A stretch of 64,000 bases of DNA, from assembly GCA_029204225.1 (NCBI GenBank), contig MU831895.1:33940-97939 (forward strand), given 5' to 3'. Numbering within the stretch: position 1 is the stretch's first letter; the number at the start of each line of letters is the position of its first letter. Shown here in pieces: positions 55,554 to 64,000 of this stretch. Position numbers and translations under genes: made by a program. The stretch is from Diphasiastrum complanatum (Eukaryota; Streptophyta; Lycopodiopsida; Lycopodiales; Lycopodiaceae). The notes under the pieces are model-generated. The model ran no database searches, was not told where the DNA came from, and worked only from the letters and a program-made list of their open reading frames with translations.

Positions 55554-55803
55554 GTGAGCACTTTGAAGACCAAGCATGGAGTTTTAGGTTGACAAATGGC
55601 TTATTTTAGTTAGAATGATAATGCGGGTTGCTTATCTTTATACGTAATTGTAAGTTTTGTATGTCTATGTTCCAAGCTTATAAAATATGGGTGTACATTC
55701 GAGTATTCGAGATATCCATAGTGTATGTTATAATCACTTATTATTTGGGGAAAATTCGATGCATCACAATTAAAAAGGCATATACATTTATGTATTTATT
55801 TAT

Positions 55804-55990
55804 CATAGTTGCAGTGGATTGCAATTTTTTTTTCTTTAAAACCTAAAAAGAAAAATATCAATTTTTTTTTGTCATATGATTCAAAAAAAACCTAGACACA
55901 AAAAATACAAAAAAAATAAGAAAAACCAAAAAATAATAATTCTAACGCACGTTTCGAGAAACCCTAATGGGATTTCTCGAAACGCATTTC
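55804..55990. repeat. CATAGTTGCA end plus TTTCGAGAAACC inverted repeat
   Basis: It begins CATAGTTGCAGTGGATTGCAA followed by T- and A-runs. About 140 bp on comes GTTTCGAGAAACCCTAATGG, then GATTTCTCGAAAC, a perfect hairpin arm of about 12 bp. It possibly forms a small element with 55804 as left end; the right end is uncertain. Confidence 0.45.
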
Positions 55991-56037
55991 AGAACTAATT
56001 GTACATTTATGATATTGATATATATATATATATCAGA

Positions 56038-56202
56038 CATGAGAGTCTGGGCCGGGCACGGCAATTTCGCGTCCGCGCCCAGCACCCGGGCGCGTCTGCG
56101 TCCAACCCTCGGGCGCGGGGTTGAGCGCGCCCTTTTTTTTTATTAACTTTTTTTTTTTTGGGGCTGGACGCGTCCAGTCTAGCGTCCGGGCTGGACACTA
56201 TG
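56038..56202. mobile_element. 165-bp GC-rich MITE-like element
   Basis: The left end CATGAGAGTCTGGGCCGGGC and the inverted right end (CATAGTGTCCAGCCCGGACG on the minus strand) match imperfectly over about 20 bp. It contains GGACGCGTCC and CGGGCGCG palindromes and two T-runs. A (TA)n lies directly to the left. No clear 8-bp duplication. Confidence 0.5.
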
Positions 56203-56524
56203 GAAAATGAGATGGCCACTATTAAAGATGAAGTAATAGCTTTGAGAGTTGACAGAAAGTTCATGACGGAAGAAATGGGCAGACTCGAAGAAGAGATTCT
56301 ACAGTTGAGGCACGAAAAGTGATGCTCCTAATGCAAACAACCGTCAAGATTGTAGGGTCTCTCCTTGTCCTCCTTGAGTAGCAATCAAGATATGAAGAGG
56401 ATTCTAACATGTCACGTGGTAATTCGATCCTATGAGAGCAATTCATAGATTCATTTTCACAAACATGCTATGATTTCACAATTAACCCTAACATCCATTA
56501 ACCCTAATCTTCACGATGAAGCTT

Positions 56525-56527
<3 letters not shown>

Positions 56528-56568
<41 letters not shown>
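56528..56568. repeat. (CT)n microsatellite
   Basis: About 20 CT units without a recognised element next to it. Confidence 0.95.
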
Positions 56569-56571
<3 letters not shown>

Positions 56572-57191
56572 CTCTCACAAAAATAGAAAGAAGATTCAAA
56601 TCCAAATAACATCAAGTAGCATAAAAACATGAGAGATGGAGGAAGGAGAAAAGCCAGAAAAGCATAGCTAACGATTCGCTTACATAAAACCTGCTGCTTT
56701 ATTTGTGGATGTATATGCAAATGAAAAATGTGACTTCATTGAAACATGACCCTGCTGCCACTAGTCCCATCGCCACCTTGGACTATGATGTTGAGAGTTA
56801 CCTCGTCCTCGTTTTTGCGCTACATGGACATGTGTTCTATGTTGGATCTTCTGTATAACAAGCCCTTTGATTGGAGGATCTTTGAGTGTCGATGCACACG
56901 TAGCTTCGTATGAAGGATTGTTGAGAACTATGCACTCACTATATTTGAGTGACTCCATATCTGATAAGCCTTGTTCTGCAAAGAGTAGTTCTCATGAATT
57001 GCAATCAATATTTACAAGATTCACATCCCAAGTAGTTGGCATATCCATGACATTTCTCTTTGACGATGCTTCAACTAGTTGATTCTCCTTTGCATTTGCA
57101 ACTAGCCATGCAATCCACTATTGCTAATGTCTTGGAACGCATGTTCCAGAACGATTTTGTAGCGGATGGTGATCCGCTGCAACATTGATAT

Positions 57192-57523
57192 CATAGTTGC
57201 ACAGAAGCACGGTTCTGGGAAAAAAACGTTTCTAGATCCAGAATCATTGAAAAAAAAAAAGATATTACAAAATTTGAACCCCTTGACAAAATCAAACGGG
57301 GATTGATGCACATAAACTGGACCACATTGTACCCAAAACATTCGGCAACCTACATAAATGTATTGCCCTTAATCAATGCTTTAATATTGACACCCATATA
57401 GCCCACAAAAATAAAAAAAAAGTAAATATAAAAAAAAACGTTTTTGAGAAATGTTGCCCTAAATTAGAAACACGTTTCTGAACGCGTTTCTGGACATGTT
57501 TCTAGAAACGTGGTGCAACTATG
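57192..57523. mobile_element. 332-bp non-autonomous hAT-type element
   Basis: Perfect 11-bp terminal inverted repeats CATAGTTGCAC...GTGCAACTATG. The flanking 8-bp sequences ATTGATAT and ATTGAAGT agree at six of eight positions, as expected for an old hAT target duplication. Inside each end are GTTTCTAGAAACG-like palindromes (57230, 57465-57510). No coding capacity. Confidence 0.75.
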
Positions 57524-57543
57524 ATTGAAGTATATATATATAT

Positions 57544-57640
57544 CATAGGTCCCGCGGTACTGGGTACCGCGGATCCCGGTACCGCGGGACCGTACTGGTA
57601 CCGCGGTACCATGATGGTACCGCGGTACCATAATATATTA
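57544..57640. repeat. left subterminal array, GGTACCGCGGTACC
   Basis: Six overlapping sites in under 100 bp (GTCCCGCGGTAC, GGTACCGCGGATCCC, GGTACCGCGGGACC, and two full GGTACCGCGGTACC). The core CCGCGG is a perfect palindrome. Confidence 0.9.
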
Positions 57641-57929
57641 ATATAATTAATATTTAATATTTTTTGAAATTTTTTTAAACCTAATCTACCCGCCCCCCTC
57701 GCTTCTTCTCTCCCAATTTTTTTCCAGCCATCGTTGCCCTGCCTTCGCTACTGGTTTTGCTGCCCTGTCTTCCTTGCCTTGCGTCTGATTTGCGTCGCCC
57801 TTCGCCCACAGACCGCCCTGCCTTGCATCTGATTTGCAAGAACCTGCCTTCGCCCATTTTCAGCGTCTCTCACATAGTGTACCCTGCTGTTTTTTTTCCA
57901 GCGTTTTGTCCTTAGTTTTCTCCATCGCA
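57641..57929 (+). promoter_or_regulatory. probable promoter and 5' leader of the hAT transposase gene
   Basis: An AT-rich stretch (TAATATATTAATATAATTAA) is followed by a C/T-rich leader with repeated CTGCCTTCGC / TGCCCTGCCTTGC units up to the ATG at 57930. The open frame runs through the leader from 57834, but MVQSDLSGLWDEV fits the usual start just before a BED finger. Confidence 0.5.
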
Positions 57930-59803
57930 ATGGTGCAATCCGACCTTTCCGGTCTGTGGGACGAGGTAGACATTGTCAGGCGGGTTGCCGACAAGGCCAA
58001 CAAGACCGGTCAGAAGATCGTGCGCTGCCGATACTGTCTCGTCGAGTTTGCTGCATCCCTCACTCGCCTTAAAGGCCATCTGCTCGGTGCACGCGCCAAA
58101 AATGGTGCCACCTTGAATGCTGCCCCTTGTGGCAGCATGACCGTCCCCGACAGGCAGCGACTACTGGACACCTACGGGCCGCGGCTCGTGGCAGGGGAGA
58201 ACACCATTTCGGAGGGCGTTCTCCGATTTTGCACCGCTCCTTATGTGACTAACCCAGAGTTGCTGCCTGCTTGGCTGGCACGCACGAGGAGAGGGAGTGC
58301 ATCCTCCTCTGGTCCCTTTGCCCCTCAGACAGCTCTGCCTCATGCACCCCCATCTGCTCAGATTCCGGTGGATCCCGTCCCATCGCGTCCGACAGTTGCC
58401 ACTGCGGTTCCACCACCACCCACTGTTGCTCGCACTCCACCAGTCTACGACTTTCTCATGGACTCTCCGCCACCCGAGCAGGCCCAGGATGGTACTGGGC
58501 GGGCCTTCGAGGATGTGGAAGAGATCCCTTCTTCCTTCCCTTCCCATCCGGATGACCTCCTCAGCCAGCAGTTTTCGTACCCCATGCCAGATGTTGCCCC
58601 TCCACCAGTGCACCCCACCTATGCTGCTGCACCCATCCCTGCCAGTGCATCCCACTCTCCCCATTCCACGTCTACAGCCGATGCATCCACCAGCGCCCAG
58701 CCTGTCGCGTCATCGTCCATTCCCGTCACGGTTGGTGCACCGTGCTGGAGGTCCACCACCCGTCGTCCACCAGGGAGAGCCCTCGTGCAGCAGACCATTC
58801 GCGGCGCGCATCAGCCGCACATGGACAGAGAGGCCACACAGGCCGTGGCCAGTCTGGTTTACGAGCTGAACCTGCCCTTTGCCATCACCGACTCTGAGCC
58901 CTTCAGAAGGGCCTTCCGCCTTGCACAGTCTGTCAGCCCTAGCTGGAGAGTCCCTAGTTCAGAGGTTGTCCGCACACACATGCTGAGGGATAGGGTCGAG
59001 TCCTTGTCTAGAGAGATGGAGCCTCTGCGTCGGCACTGGGCCACTTACGGTTGCAGCATCATGTCCGATGGCTGGACTGATGTCAGGAGGAGGCCGATCC
59101 TCAACATACTGGTCTCCAGCTGCATGGGCACACAGTTTTTGAGGGCAGTGGATTGCAGCAGGGGGGGGAGAGTCATATCTGCAGAGTTCATGTTTGATGT
59201 CATCAGGTCTTCCATCCTAGCCATAGGCCCACAGCATGTCGTCACGGTGGTGACGGACAATGCCACGAACTGCATTCAGATGGGTGTACTGCTAGAGGCC
59301 GAGTTCCCTCATATTGTTCATACCCCCTGTGCAGCCCACGGCATAGACCTTTTGATGGGGGACATTGGAGCACTTCCCTGGGTTAGAGCCATCGTCCGGG
59401 AGGCCCTCTTCCTGGTGACTTTTGTCACCAGAAAGAGGCGTGTTCTTGCCATGTTTCGGGTGTTTAGCCATCTGGACCTCCGTAAGCCAGCCCCCACGCG
59501 CTTTGCATTCGACTTGGTGGTCATCGACCGTTTGATCAGGTGCAGGGCCCAGCTTCTACAGATGGTTGCCAGTGATCTTTGGGGTGCCAGTACATTTCCG
59601 CACACTGAGGATGGGGAGCACTTTTCTTCCACGGTGAGGGGAGACCAGTTCTGGAGGGATGCACAGACATTGTCAGGACTGCTTCGACCACTCTACATTG
59701 TGCTCCGCATGGCTGACAGCGAGGGGTCGACACTTGGACTGGTGTATGAGCTCATGGACCGGATTGGACAGTTCCTGCAGCTGCCCATCTTGCAGCCAGA
59801 GAG
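57930..59803 (+). CDS. hAT transposase exon 1 (BED finger, DUF659 catalytic part)
   Basis: 625 codons. Near the N-terminus is a BED-type DNA-binding finger: IVRCRYCLVEFAASLTRLKG, then HLLGARAKNG and a late Cys. A long Pro/Ser/Ala-rich spacer follows (residues 110-290). DUF659 then begins with VASLVYELNLPFAITDSEPF; the catalytic region has YGCSIMSDGWTDVRRRPILN, VVTVVTDNATNC and HTPCAAHGIDLLMGDIG. The two Asp residues (DGWTD, VTDNA) fit the first two acidic positions of hAT transposases. It ends PE-AG/GTAAGC in phase 2. It excises and inserts the element in the nucleus. Confidence 0.9.
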
Positions 59804-59917
59804 GTAAGCGGTACAGTGTTGCAATTGACCTTTATCTTTTCAGTACTTGCTAGTTTGTTTTTCTGTCAATGTTAAGCTTTTTCGTAATGCCCTAAACCAC
59901 ATGCCCCTCACCTGCAG

Positions 59918-60263
59918 GATGACAGAGCTGAAGTTCATATGGGAGACGCGATGGAACTACTTCCACAGGAGTATCCACAGCGTTGCACACATGCTGCATC
60001 CCCTCTTCCTCTCTCCGACACAGATCGCAGACAGGGAGCTCGAGGCCGATTGGCTTCAGTACATTCACAGGGTGGGTCCACACATAGGTTTGGATCCTAT
60101 CAGGCTCATGGAGGAGCTCGCTGCATTTCGTTTCGGCATGGGCACATTCGGCCACCCGGCTGCCCAGGATCCAGAGAGGAGGCAGCTACCCATTACCTGG
60201 TGGACCATGTTCGGTAGCACATACCCATCTATACAGCGTCTTGCACTGCGTGTCCTTTCTCAG
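59918..60263 (+). CDS. hAT transposase exon 2
   Basis: After the acceptor CTCACCTGCAG the codon AG/G is completed and the frame reads MTELKFIWETRWNYFHRSIH, HPLFLSPTQIADRELEADWL, GMGTFGHPAAQDPE and LPITWWTMFGSTYPSIQRLA with LRVLSQ. The W-W-x(2-3)-P-x-L pattern leads to the dimerisation region. Donor CTCAG/GTATGC, phase 0. Confidence 0.88.
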
Positions 60264-60356
60264 GTATGCATCTCATTTTATCCTCCATTTTTTGTGTTTC
60301 GTTGAAGTTTCACCTTTGCCACAATGTGCTGAAGTATTTCAATGCACGCACCACAG

Positions 60357-60518
60357 GACTGTGCTGCCTCTGTGTGTGAGCGTAATTGGAGCACATGGGC
60401 ACTGATTCACACGAGGAGAAGAAACCGGTTGTCAGTGAGTCAGTTGGAGCGGTTGGTGTTCTGTAGCACCAACTCACGTCTCGCCAGGAGGCTTCCGACC
60501 ATTACGAGCGCATTGCAG
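60357..60518 (+). CDS. hAT transposase exon 3 (dimerisation motif)
   Basis: 54 codons between CGCACCACAG and TTGCAG/GTGATAAG. DCAASVCERNWSTWALIHTR contains the E-R-x-WS block with the third catalytic acid of hAT transposases. RRNRLSVSQLERLVFCSTN follows, the C-terminal hAT dimerisation region. Confidence 0.9.
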
Positions 60519-60620
60519 GTGATAAGCTAATCTTTCATAGCATGTTGGTTGACTCCTGGTATGTTGATTTCATTTCTTGAAAAAGTTGTCTCTCTGACAT
60601 GCAAATTTTAAACCTTGCAG

Positions 60621-62250
60621 ACGAAGATATCTGATTTGGAGCGCCAGGTTGACTTGCCTACGGACAGCACCCATCCCATGCCTGCAGATGACCTGGGCAC
60701 ACAGTTGATGGCAGAGAGAGAGAGGGAGCTTGCCGAGATGAGAGAGAGAGAGCTTGGGCTTGAGCACAGAGAGCCCCCATTGTATGAGGCAGATGAGCCA
60801 GTGTCAGAGGATGAGCATGATGAGGATGAGCCCATTCGGGTTGTGTTTGCCAGACCAGAGAGGGATGAGGCAGATTATACAGGTGCAGGGCACACGCCAC
60901 GGGCAGGGGTCACAGGTGCATCACGTGGCAGAGGTGGGACACATGGCACAGGTTATACCGGCAGACAGGCAGGGCACACAGGGGGGGGCAGTGGCATACC
61001 TACCTATGTCGACATGATGGAGGAGGCTCTTGATAGAGGGCAGAGTGGTTTAGATGCTGGTCCCGCAGATGTTTGGATGCGTGCAGCACAGAGTCATGGC
61101 CGTTACTACGACAGCACACCAGAGGAGGCACCTGATGACTTTCATTGCACAGATTGGGAGGCCATGCAGGGTCTACAGGGTGCACATGATGAGGCACGGG
61201 ATGAGGCTTGGGTTGATTCAGGGGTTGGTGCACAGGATGATTCAGAGGTCGGTGCACAGGATGATTTAGAGGCTGGTGCACAGGATGAGTCCCAGAGCCC
61301 AGAGCATTTGTATTCGGATGCCCAGCTGGCCGACTTGGTTGCCACATTGGATTCAGAGGCCTTGCAGATGCCGAGTGTCAGGGCGCCCCCATCATCTCTT
61401 GCCAGCATGCCACACACAGAGTCCCAGCCAGAGCAGCCGCATGAGGTGCCTACAGTTCCTCCAGCTCCTCAGAGGGTGTATGTGCGTCGCACAGCTCCTC
61501 CAGTGCCACCGATGCCATTTAGGCCTGCATCCCCTCCATCGCCGTCCACTTCTGCAGCACCAGGTCTCCATGGCAGGCCACCATCTGTGCCCAGGTTTTC
61601 TCTTGCAGCGCCCACATCCACAGTGTCTCCTCCAGTGGCAGCACCCACGTCACATCCTCCTCCTTTGGCAGCACCCAGGATGTACCAGTACCGGCCACCA
61701 CAGCGCCCCTTTCAGTACATATCGCCACTGTACTCGCCTCCTGCACAACCAGTTCCTCCACCTGCAGCAGCCCCACGGGCACACACTCCACGAGCTCATC
61801 CTCCTCGCTCAGTTGCACAGGGAGTTCCCTCTTTTGCTTCCCTATCCCAGCCGGCCTCAGCTTGGGCCCAGCCTAGCCAGCCAGGTGATTTGCATGGGGG
61901 GTGACGAGGCATTGACAGCTCCTCTTGTCCGCAAGAGACCAGGCAGGCCCAAGGGTGCACCGAACAAGAAAGGCAAGGCACAGAAACTGCCAGGGAGGAG
62001 AGGACGACCACGCAGGGCTCCAGGTACAGGTAGAGGTGCAGTATCACAGCCAGTTGGAGCAGGTGTTGTTGGTTTGGCCTGCTTGGGGGCTGATGCGGAG
62101 GCTGATTGGGAGGATGAGGATGACGAGTCTTCCCCCTCGGATACACAGCCCATGCCAGTTCCAGACAGGCAGAGATATCGGCTGCGAGAGTCAGCTCGGG
62201 GCCCTGAGTTGTCTCCAGAGCATTCGTCTGAGTCAGAGCCAGAGCATTGA
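60621..62250 (+). CDS. hAT transposase exon 4, acidic and Pro-rich tail with AT-hooks, 1-nt frameshift
   Basis: It starts TKISDLERQVDLPTDSTH after ACCTTGCAG. The tail is Glu/Asp-rich (ADEPVSEDEHDEDEPIRVVF, resembling the ends of plant hAT proteins), then has DSGVGAQDDSEVGAQDDLEA repeats and a long Pro/Ala/Ser region. The frame stops at TGA 61902-61904 directly after a run of six G (61896-61901). With five G the frame would run on to 62250 through LVRKRPGRPKGAPNKKGKA and GRRGRPRRAPGTGRG, two AT-hooks, and end SSESEPEH. All exon phases agree with a total of 1336 codons if one G is removed. The G run may be a real mutation or a sequencing error. Confidence 0.8.
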
Positions 62251-62773
62251 TTGTGGCTCTATTGTTTTAGTTTCAGTAGTTTGTCTCTAGCAGTCGGTCT
62301 ACCATTGTACTCAGATGATTTTTCACATTATATACAGTGTTTGGCCTACATTATTTGCTGCACATTGTGCGTATGTCGCTCTGTACATGTGATGCTTTAT
62401 TTTATGTTGAAGAATTCTATGTGCGTGTGTGAATCCTATTTTCATTTAATTTCGTTTGAAGTGAATGCTAGCTTCACATAGATGCACCTACATCATGAGC
62501 ACAACAATCACCCCTACACCCCAAACGACATTGAATAAACACATGTAATACATCTGCATTTAAAAAAATTACAAACATTGCATCTTACATGACCAGGCTC
62601 GCGTTGCACAAAAAACAACTATGTATATATTCAACCGTTGTATCAGGATAACATCACATATACTGTCATTTTTTTAAGCAGCCATCTAGTTATTTGCTGC
62701 ACCATAAACTGCCGAAAACTACATAGCAACAGTCCGCCACATACGGGTGGACCTCATCTATTCTAAACATCCC
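62251..62773. other. hAT element, space between the two convergent genes
   Basis: It probably contains the 3' ends of both transcripts. AATAAA-like GAATAAAC (about 62530) was seen; no coding content. Confidence 0.5.
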
Positions 62774-63139
62774 TCACTGATCCTCCACCGACTCCTCGCC
62801 CTCGTCTGGTGCATTGTTTTGTCGCTCTTGCTCTGCCTCCCGGTTAGCCCGAGCTGCCTCCTGGTTAGCCCGACGTCTGGCCGCCCTTTCCCTGACCATG
62901 ATGAGCTGTCGTCGTGTGAAATTCATTCCGATCTGCTCATCCAGATCCAGCTCGACAGCGGGGACAGGATCCACAGCGGGGGCGGGTGGCTCCGGTTCCG
63001 GATTTCTCTGTCGAGTCTGTCGCAGCATCTCTCGGATATCTGCCTCTTGCTTCCGATGCCTCTCGTTGTGCCTTCGGATATCTTCCTCAAGCTTTCTCCT
63101 GGCTTCGCCCTCGGGCTTCGGTGGTATTCGCTCAGCCAT
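62774..63139 (-). CDS. second ORF of the hAT element, charged coiled-coil protein
   Basis: 121 codons from the ATG at 63139 (an earlier GTG would add 14). The sequence is highly charged: MAERIPPKPEGEARRKLEED, IRRHNERHRKQEADIREMLR, a Pro/Glu centre, then FTRRQLIMVRERAARRRANQ and EAARANREAEQERQ. Two predicted helical segments may form coiled coils. GC-rich composition equals that of the transposase exons. It converges on the transposase gene. No family was recognised. It could be an accessory protein of the element or a captured host exon. Confidence 0.55.
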   Translation of the reverse strand: MAERIPPKPEGEARRKLEEDIRRHNERHRKQEADIREMLRQTRQRNPEPEPPAPAVDPVPAVELDLDEQIGMNFTRRQLIMVRERAARRRANQEAARANREAEQERQNNAPDEGEESVEDQ

Positions 63140-63698
63140 CTCGATCGACCTTCTCCTCACAGCACCCTGATCCTTGAACACCCTCTCACAGCACCCTGGC
63201 TCTCAAACAGCCTCTCACAGCCTGTCACCGGCTCTCGCTTGCTCTCTCACTGTCTATCACTAGCCCCTCTCACAGCCTCTGAAAATGCCGACCACAATGG
63301 CATTGTGAGTGCCTATTATCCCCACAGCCTGATCGGCCATTGTGGATCCACCATCATCCCTCCATGTGCCTCCGTACCCGCCCCCATGTGATGCTCCCCC
63401 CTGTGTTGGTCTCCCATTGGGCCCATGGTCTGCTCACCCACAATGCCCATGTGCCTCTGTACTTGCCCCCATGTGATGCTACCCCCCTGTGTTGGTCTCC
63501 CATTGGCCCCTCGGTCTGCTCACTCGCAGTGCCCATGTGCCATTGCAACGGTCCCCTGCATCATGTACTGTACCCTCTTTTTTTACACCCAGAACCCCCT
63601 CTTTTTACTTTTTTGTCCTTTTTTGGTAGTTAATATGCAAAAAAAAATTACTAAAAATATATTAAAAAATAAAAAAAAAATATTAAAAATGGTTACAG
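63140..63698 (-). other. upstream region of the second ORF within the hAT element
   Basis: It contains a 113-bp direct duplication with GCCCATGTGCC and CCCCCATGTGATGCTNCCCC (about 63361 and 63464), and CTCTCACAGC repeats (63180-63280). AT-rich near the right end (63600-63695). Confidence 0.55.
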
Positions 63699-63795
63699 CC
63701 CTCGGTACCGCGGATCCCAGGGCGGTACCGTACCGGCCGGTACCCAACTGATATGGTACCCGGCGGTACCATACCACGAGTACCAGAGGGTACTA

Positions 63796-63797
<2 letters not shown>
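63699..63797. repeat. right subterminal array of the hAT element
   Basis: GGTACCGCGGATCCCAGG, GGCGGTACCGTACCGG, CCGGTACCC and GGTACCCGGCGGTACC. GGTACCGCGGATCCC also occurs at the left end (57562) in the same orientation. Confidence 0.88.

Positions 63798-63841
<44 letters not shown>
63798..63841. repeat. (TA)n tract
   Basis: About 22 AT units; it is the insertion site of the hAT element and the left flank of the next one. Confidence 0.95.
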
Positions 63842-63843
<2 letters not shown>

Positions 63844-64000
63844 AAGTTCCGGGTGCCGTGGTACGACACCTGGTACGACATGGGTGCCAGTAGGTGCCGT
63901 ACCATGGGCACCTACCTAATTTTTTTATAATTAAAAAAAAAACATAAAAAGCCCCTTTTTCAGGCCCAAAAAATTGTACAAAAAAAAAATAGGAAAAAAA
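63842..64000. repeat. start of another palindrome-array element, cut by the window end
   Basis: After CAAAGTTCCGGG come GGTGCCGTGGTACGACACC, GGTACGACATGGGTGCC and GGTGCCGTACCATGGGCACC, followed by A- and T-runs. The design equals that of the hAT element end at 57544, with another motif. Confidence 0.5.

Larger units (their letters stand above)
55554..57191 (+). other. PLP gene intron 2, start; small element ends and a coiled-coil fragment
   Basis: It holds a CATAGTTGCA start (55804), an inverted GTTTCGAGAAACC...GGATTTCTCGAAAC (55950-55986), a GC-rich element (56038-56202), a 40-codon coiled-coil frame ENEMATIKDEVIALRVDRKF (56202-56320) of unknown origin, and a (CT)n microsatellite (56528-56568). 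56600-57191 shows nothing recognisable. Confidence 0.55.
57544..63797 (+). mobile_element. 6.25-kb hAT transposon with transposase and a second ORF
   Basis: It starts CATAGGTCCCGCGGTACTGG and ends (minus strand) CATAGTACCCTCTGGTACTC, imperfect terminal inverted repeats. The 8 bp on both sides are ATATATAT, so it sits in a TA repeat and the duplication is consistent but uninformative. Arrays of GGTACCGCGGTACC lie inside both ends. It carries a four-exon BED/DUF659/hAT transposase gene on the plus strand and a 121-codon ORF on the minus strand. Coding parts are GC-rich and well preserved, so the element is young. It lies in PLP intron 2. Confidence 0.85.

Noticed and set aside
55804-57523. One large element from CATAGTTGCA (55804) to GTGCAACTATG (57523)
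   Set aside because: The inner start at 57192 has the perfect 11-bp match, the same internal motif and a near 8-bp duplication, so the short 332-bp element fits better.
61876-61920. A 40-nt intron (CCAG/GTGATT...GACAG) restoring the hAT frame
   Set aside because: Too short for plant splicing; one extra G in the six-G run explains the frame change more simply.

Overview
The window is nuclear DNA of a land plant. Two split genes of plant type lie in it, their introns are very long, and nearly everything else is plant-style transposable elements: Ty1/copia, Ty3/gypsy chromovirus, L1-like LINEs, hAT, and a Helitron-related element. The sequence alone does not name the species. Introns of more than 8-12 kb and a helicase-plus-endonuclease Helitron would suit a large-genome non-flowering lineage (fern, lycophyte, gymnosperm or similar), but that is inference. 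No bacterial-type operons, CRISPR arrays, rRNA or tRNA genes were seen.

Layout. 1-13589 is a nest of LTR retrotransposons. A chromovirus (1216-7430, minus strand, LTRs identical by eye, target duplication CATGC) sits inside the integrase of an older copia element. A second, decayed chromovirus copy (9090-12114) joins that copia element to another one (12115-13589). 14359-20945 carries three minus-strand exons of the DNA polymerase theta / TEBICHI type helicase-polymerase; the retrotransposon nest probably lies in its next intron. 21000-43000 is intergenic. It holds a candidate small secreted Cys-rich peptide, a decayed copia element (24307-27365), a 696-bp tandem duplication in an unidentified acidic pseudogene (27566-29127), a 5' copia fragment with LTR (31101-32440), a three-exon transposon-like gene flanked by arrays of a palindromic motif (32560-35360), the inverted halves of a transposase-like gene with an HTHDQID motif (37250-38790), and a Helentron-like helicase plus endonuclease (about 39540-42460). 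43151-55553 contains exons 1 and 2 of a fold-type II PLP enzyme (cysteine synthase-like). Its 12-kb first intron is filled mainly by two head-to-tail LINEs bounded by CT microsatellites. 55554-64000, probably its second intron, holds a cluster of small elements starting CATAG and one nearly intact 6.25-kb hAT transposon (57544-63797).

How the parts relate. The two host genes act separately: DNA end joining / replication repair, and PLP-dependent sulfur amino-acid chemistry. The rest is a record of transposition. The hAT element and several neighbours share a CATAG start but carry different GC-rich palindromic arrays just inside their ends. That pattern, the Helentron-like element and the HTHDQID gene are the least ordinary things in the window.
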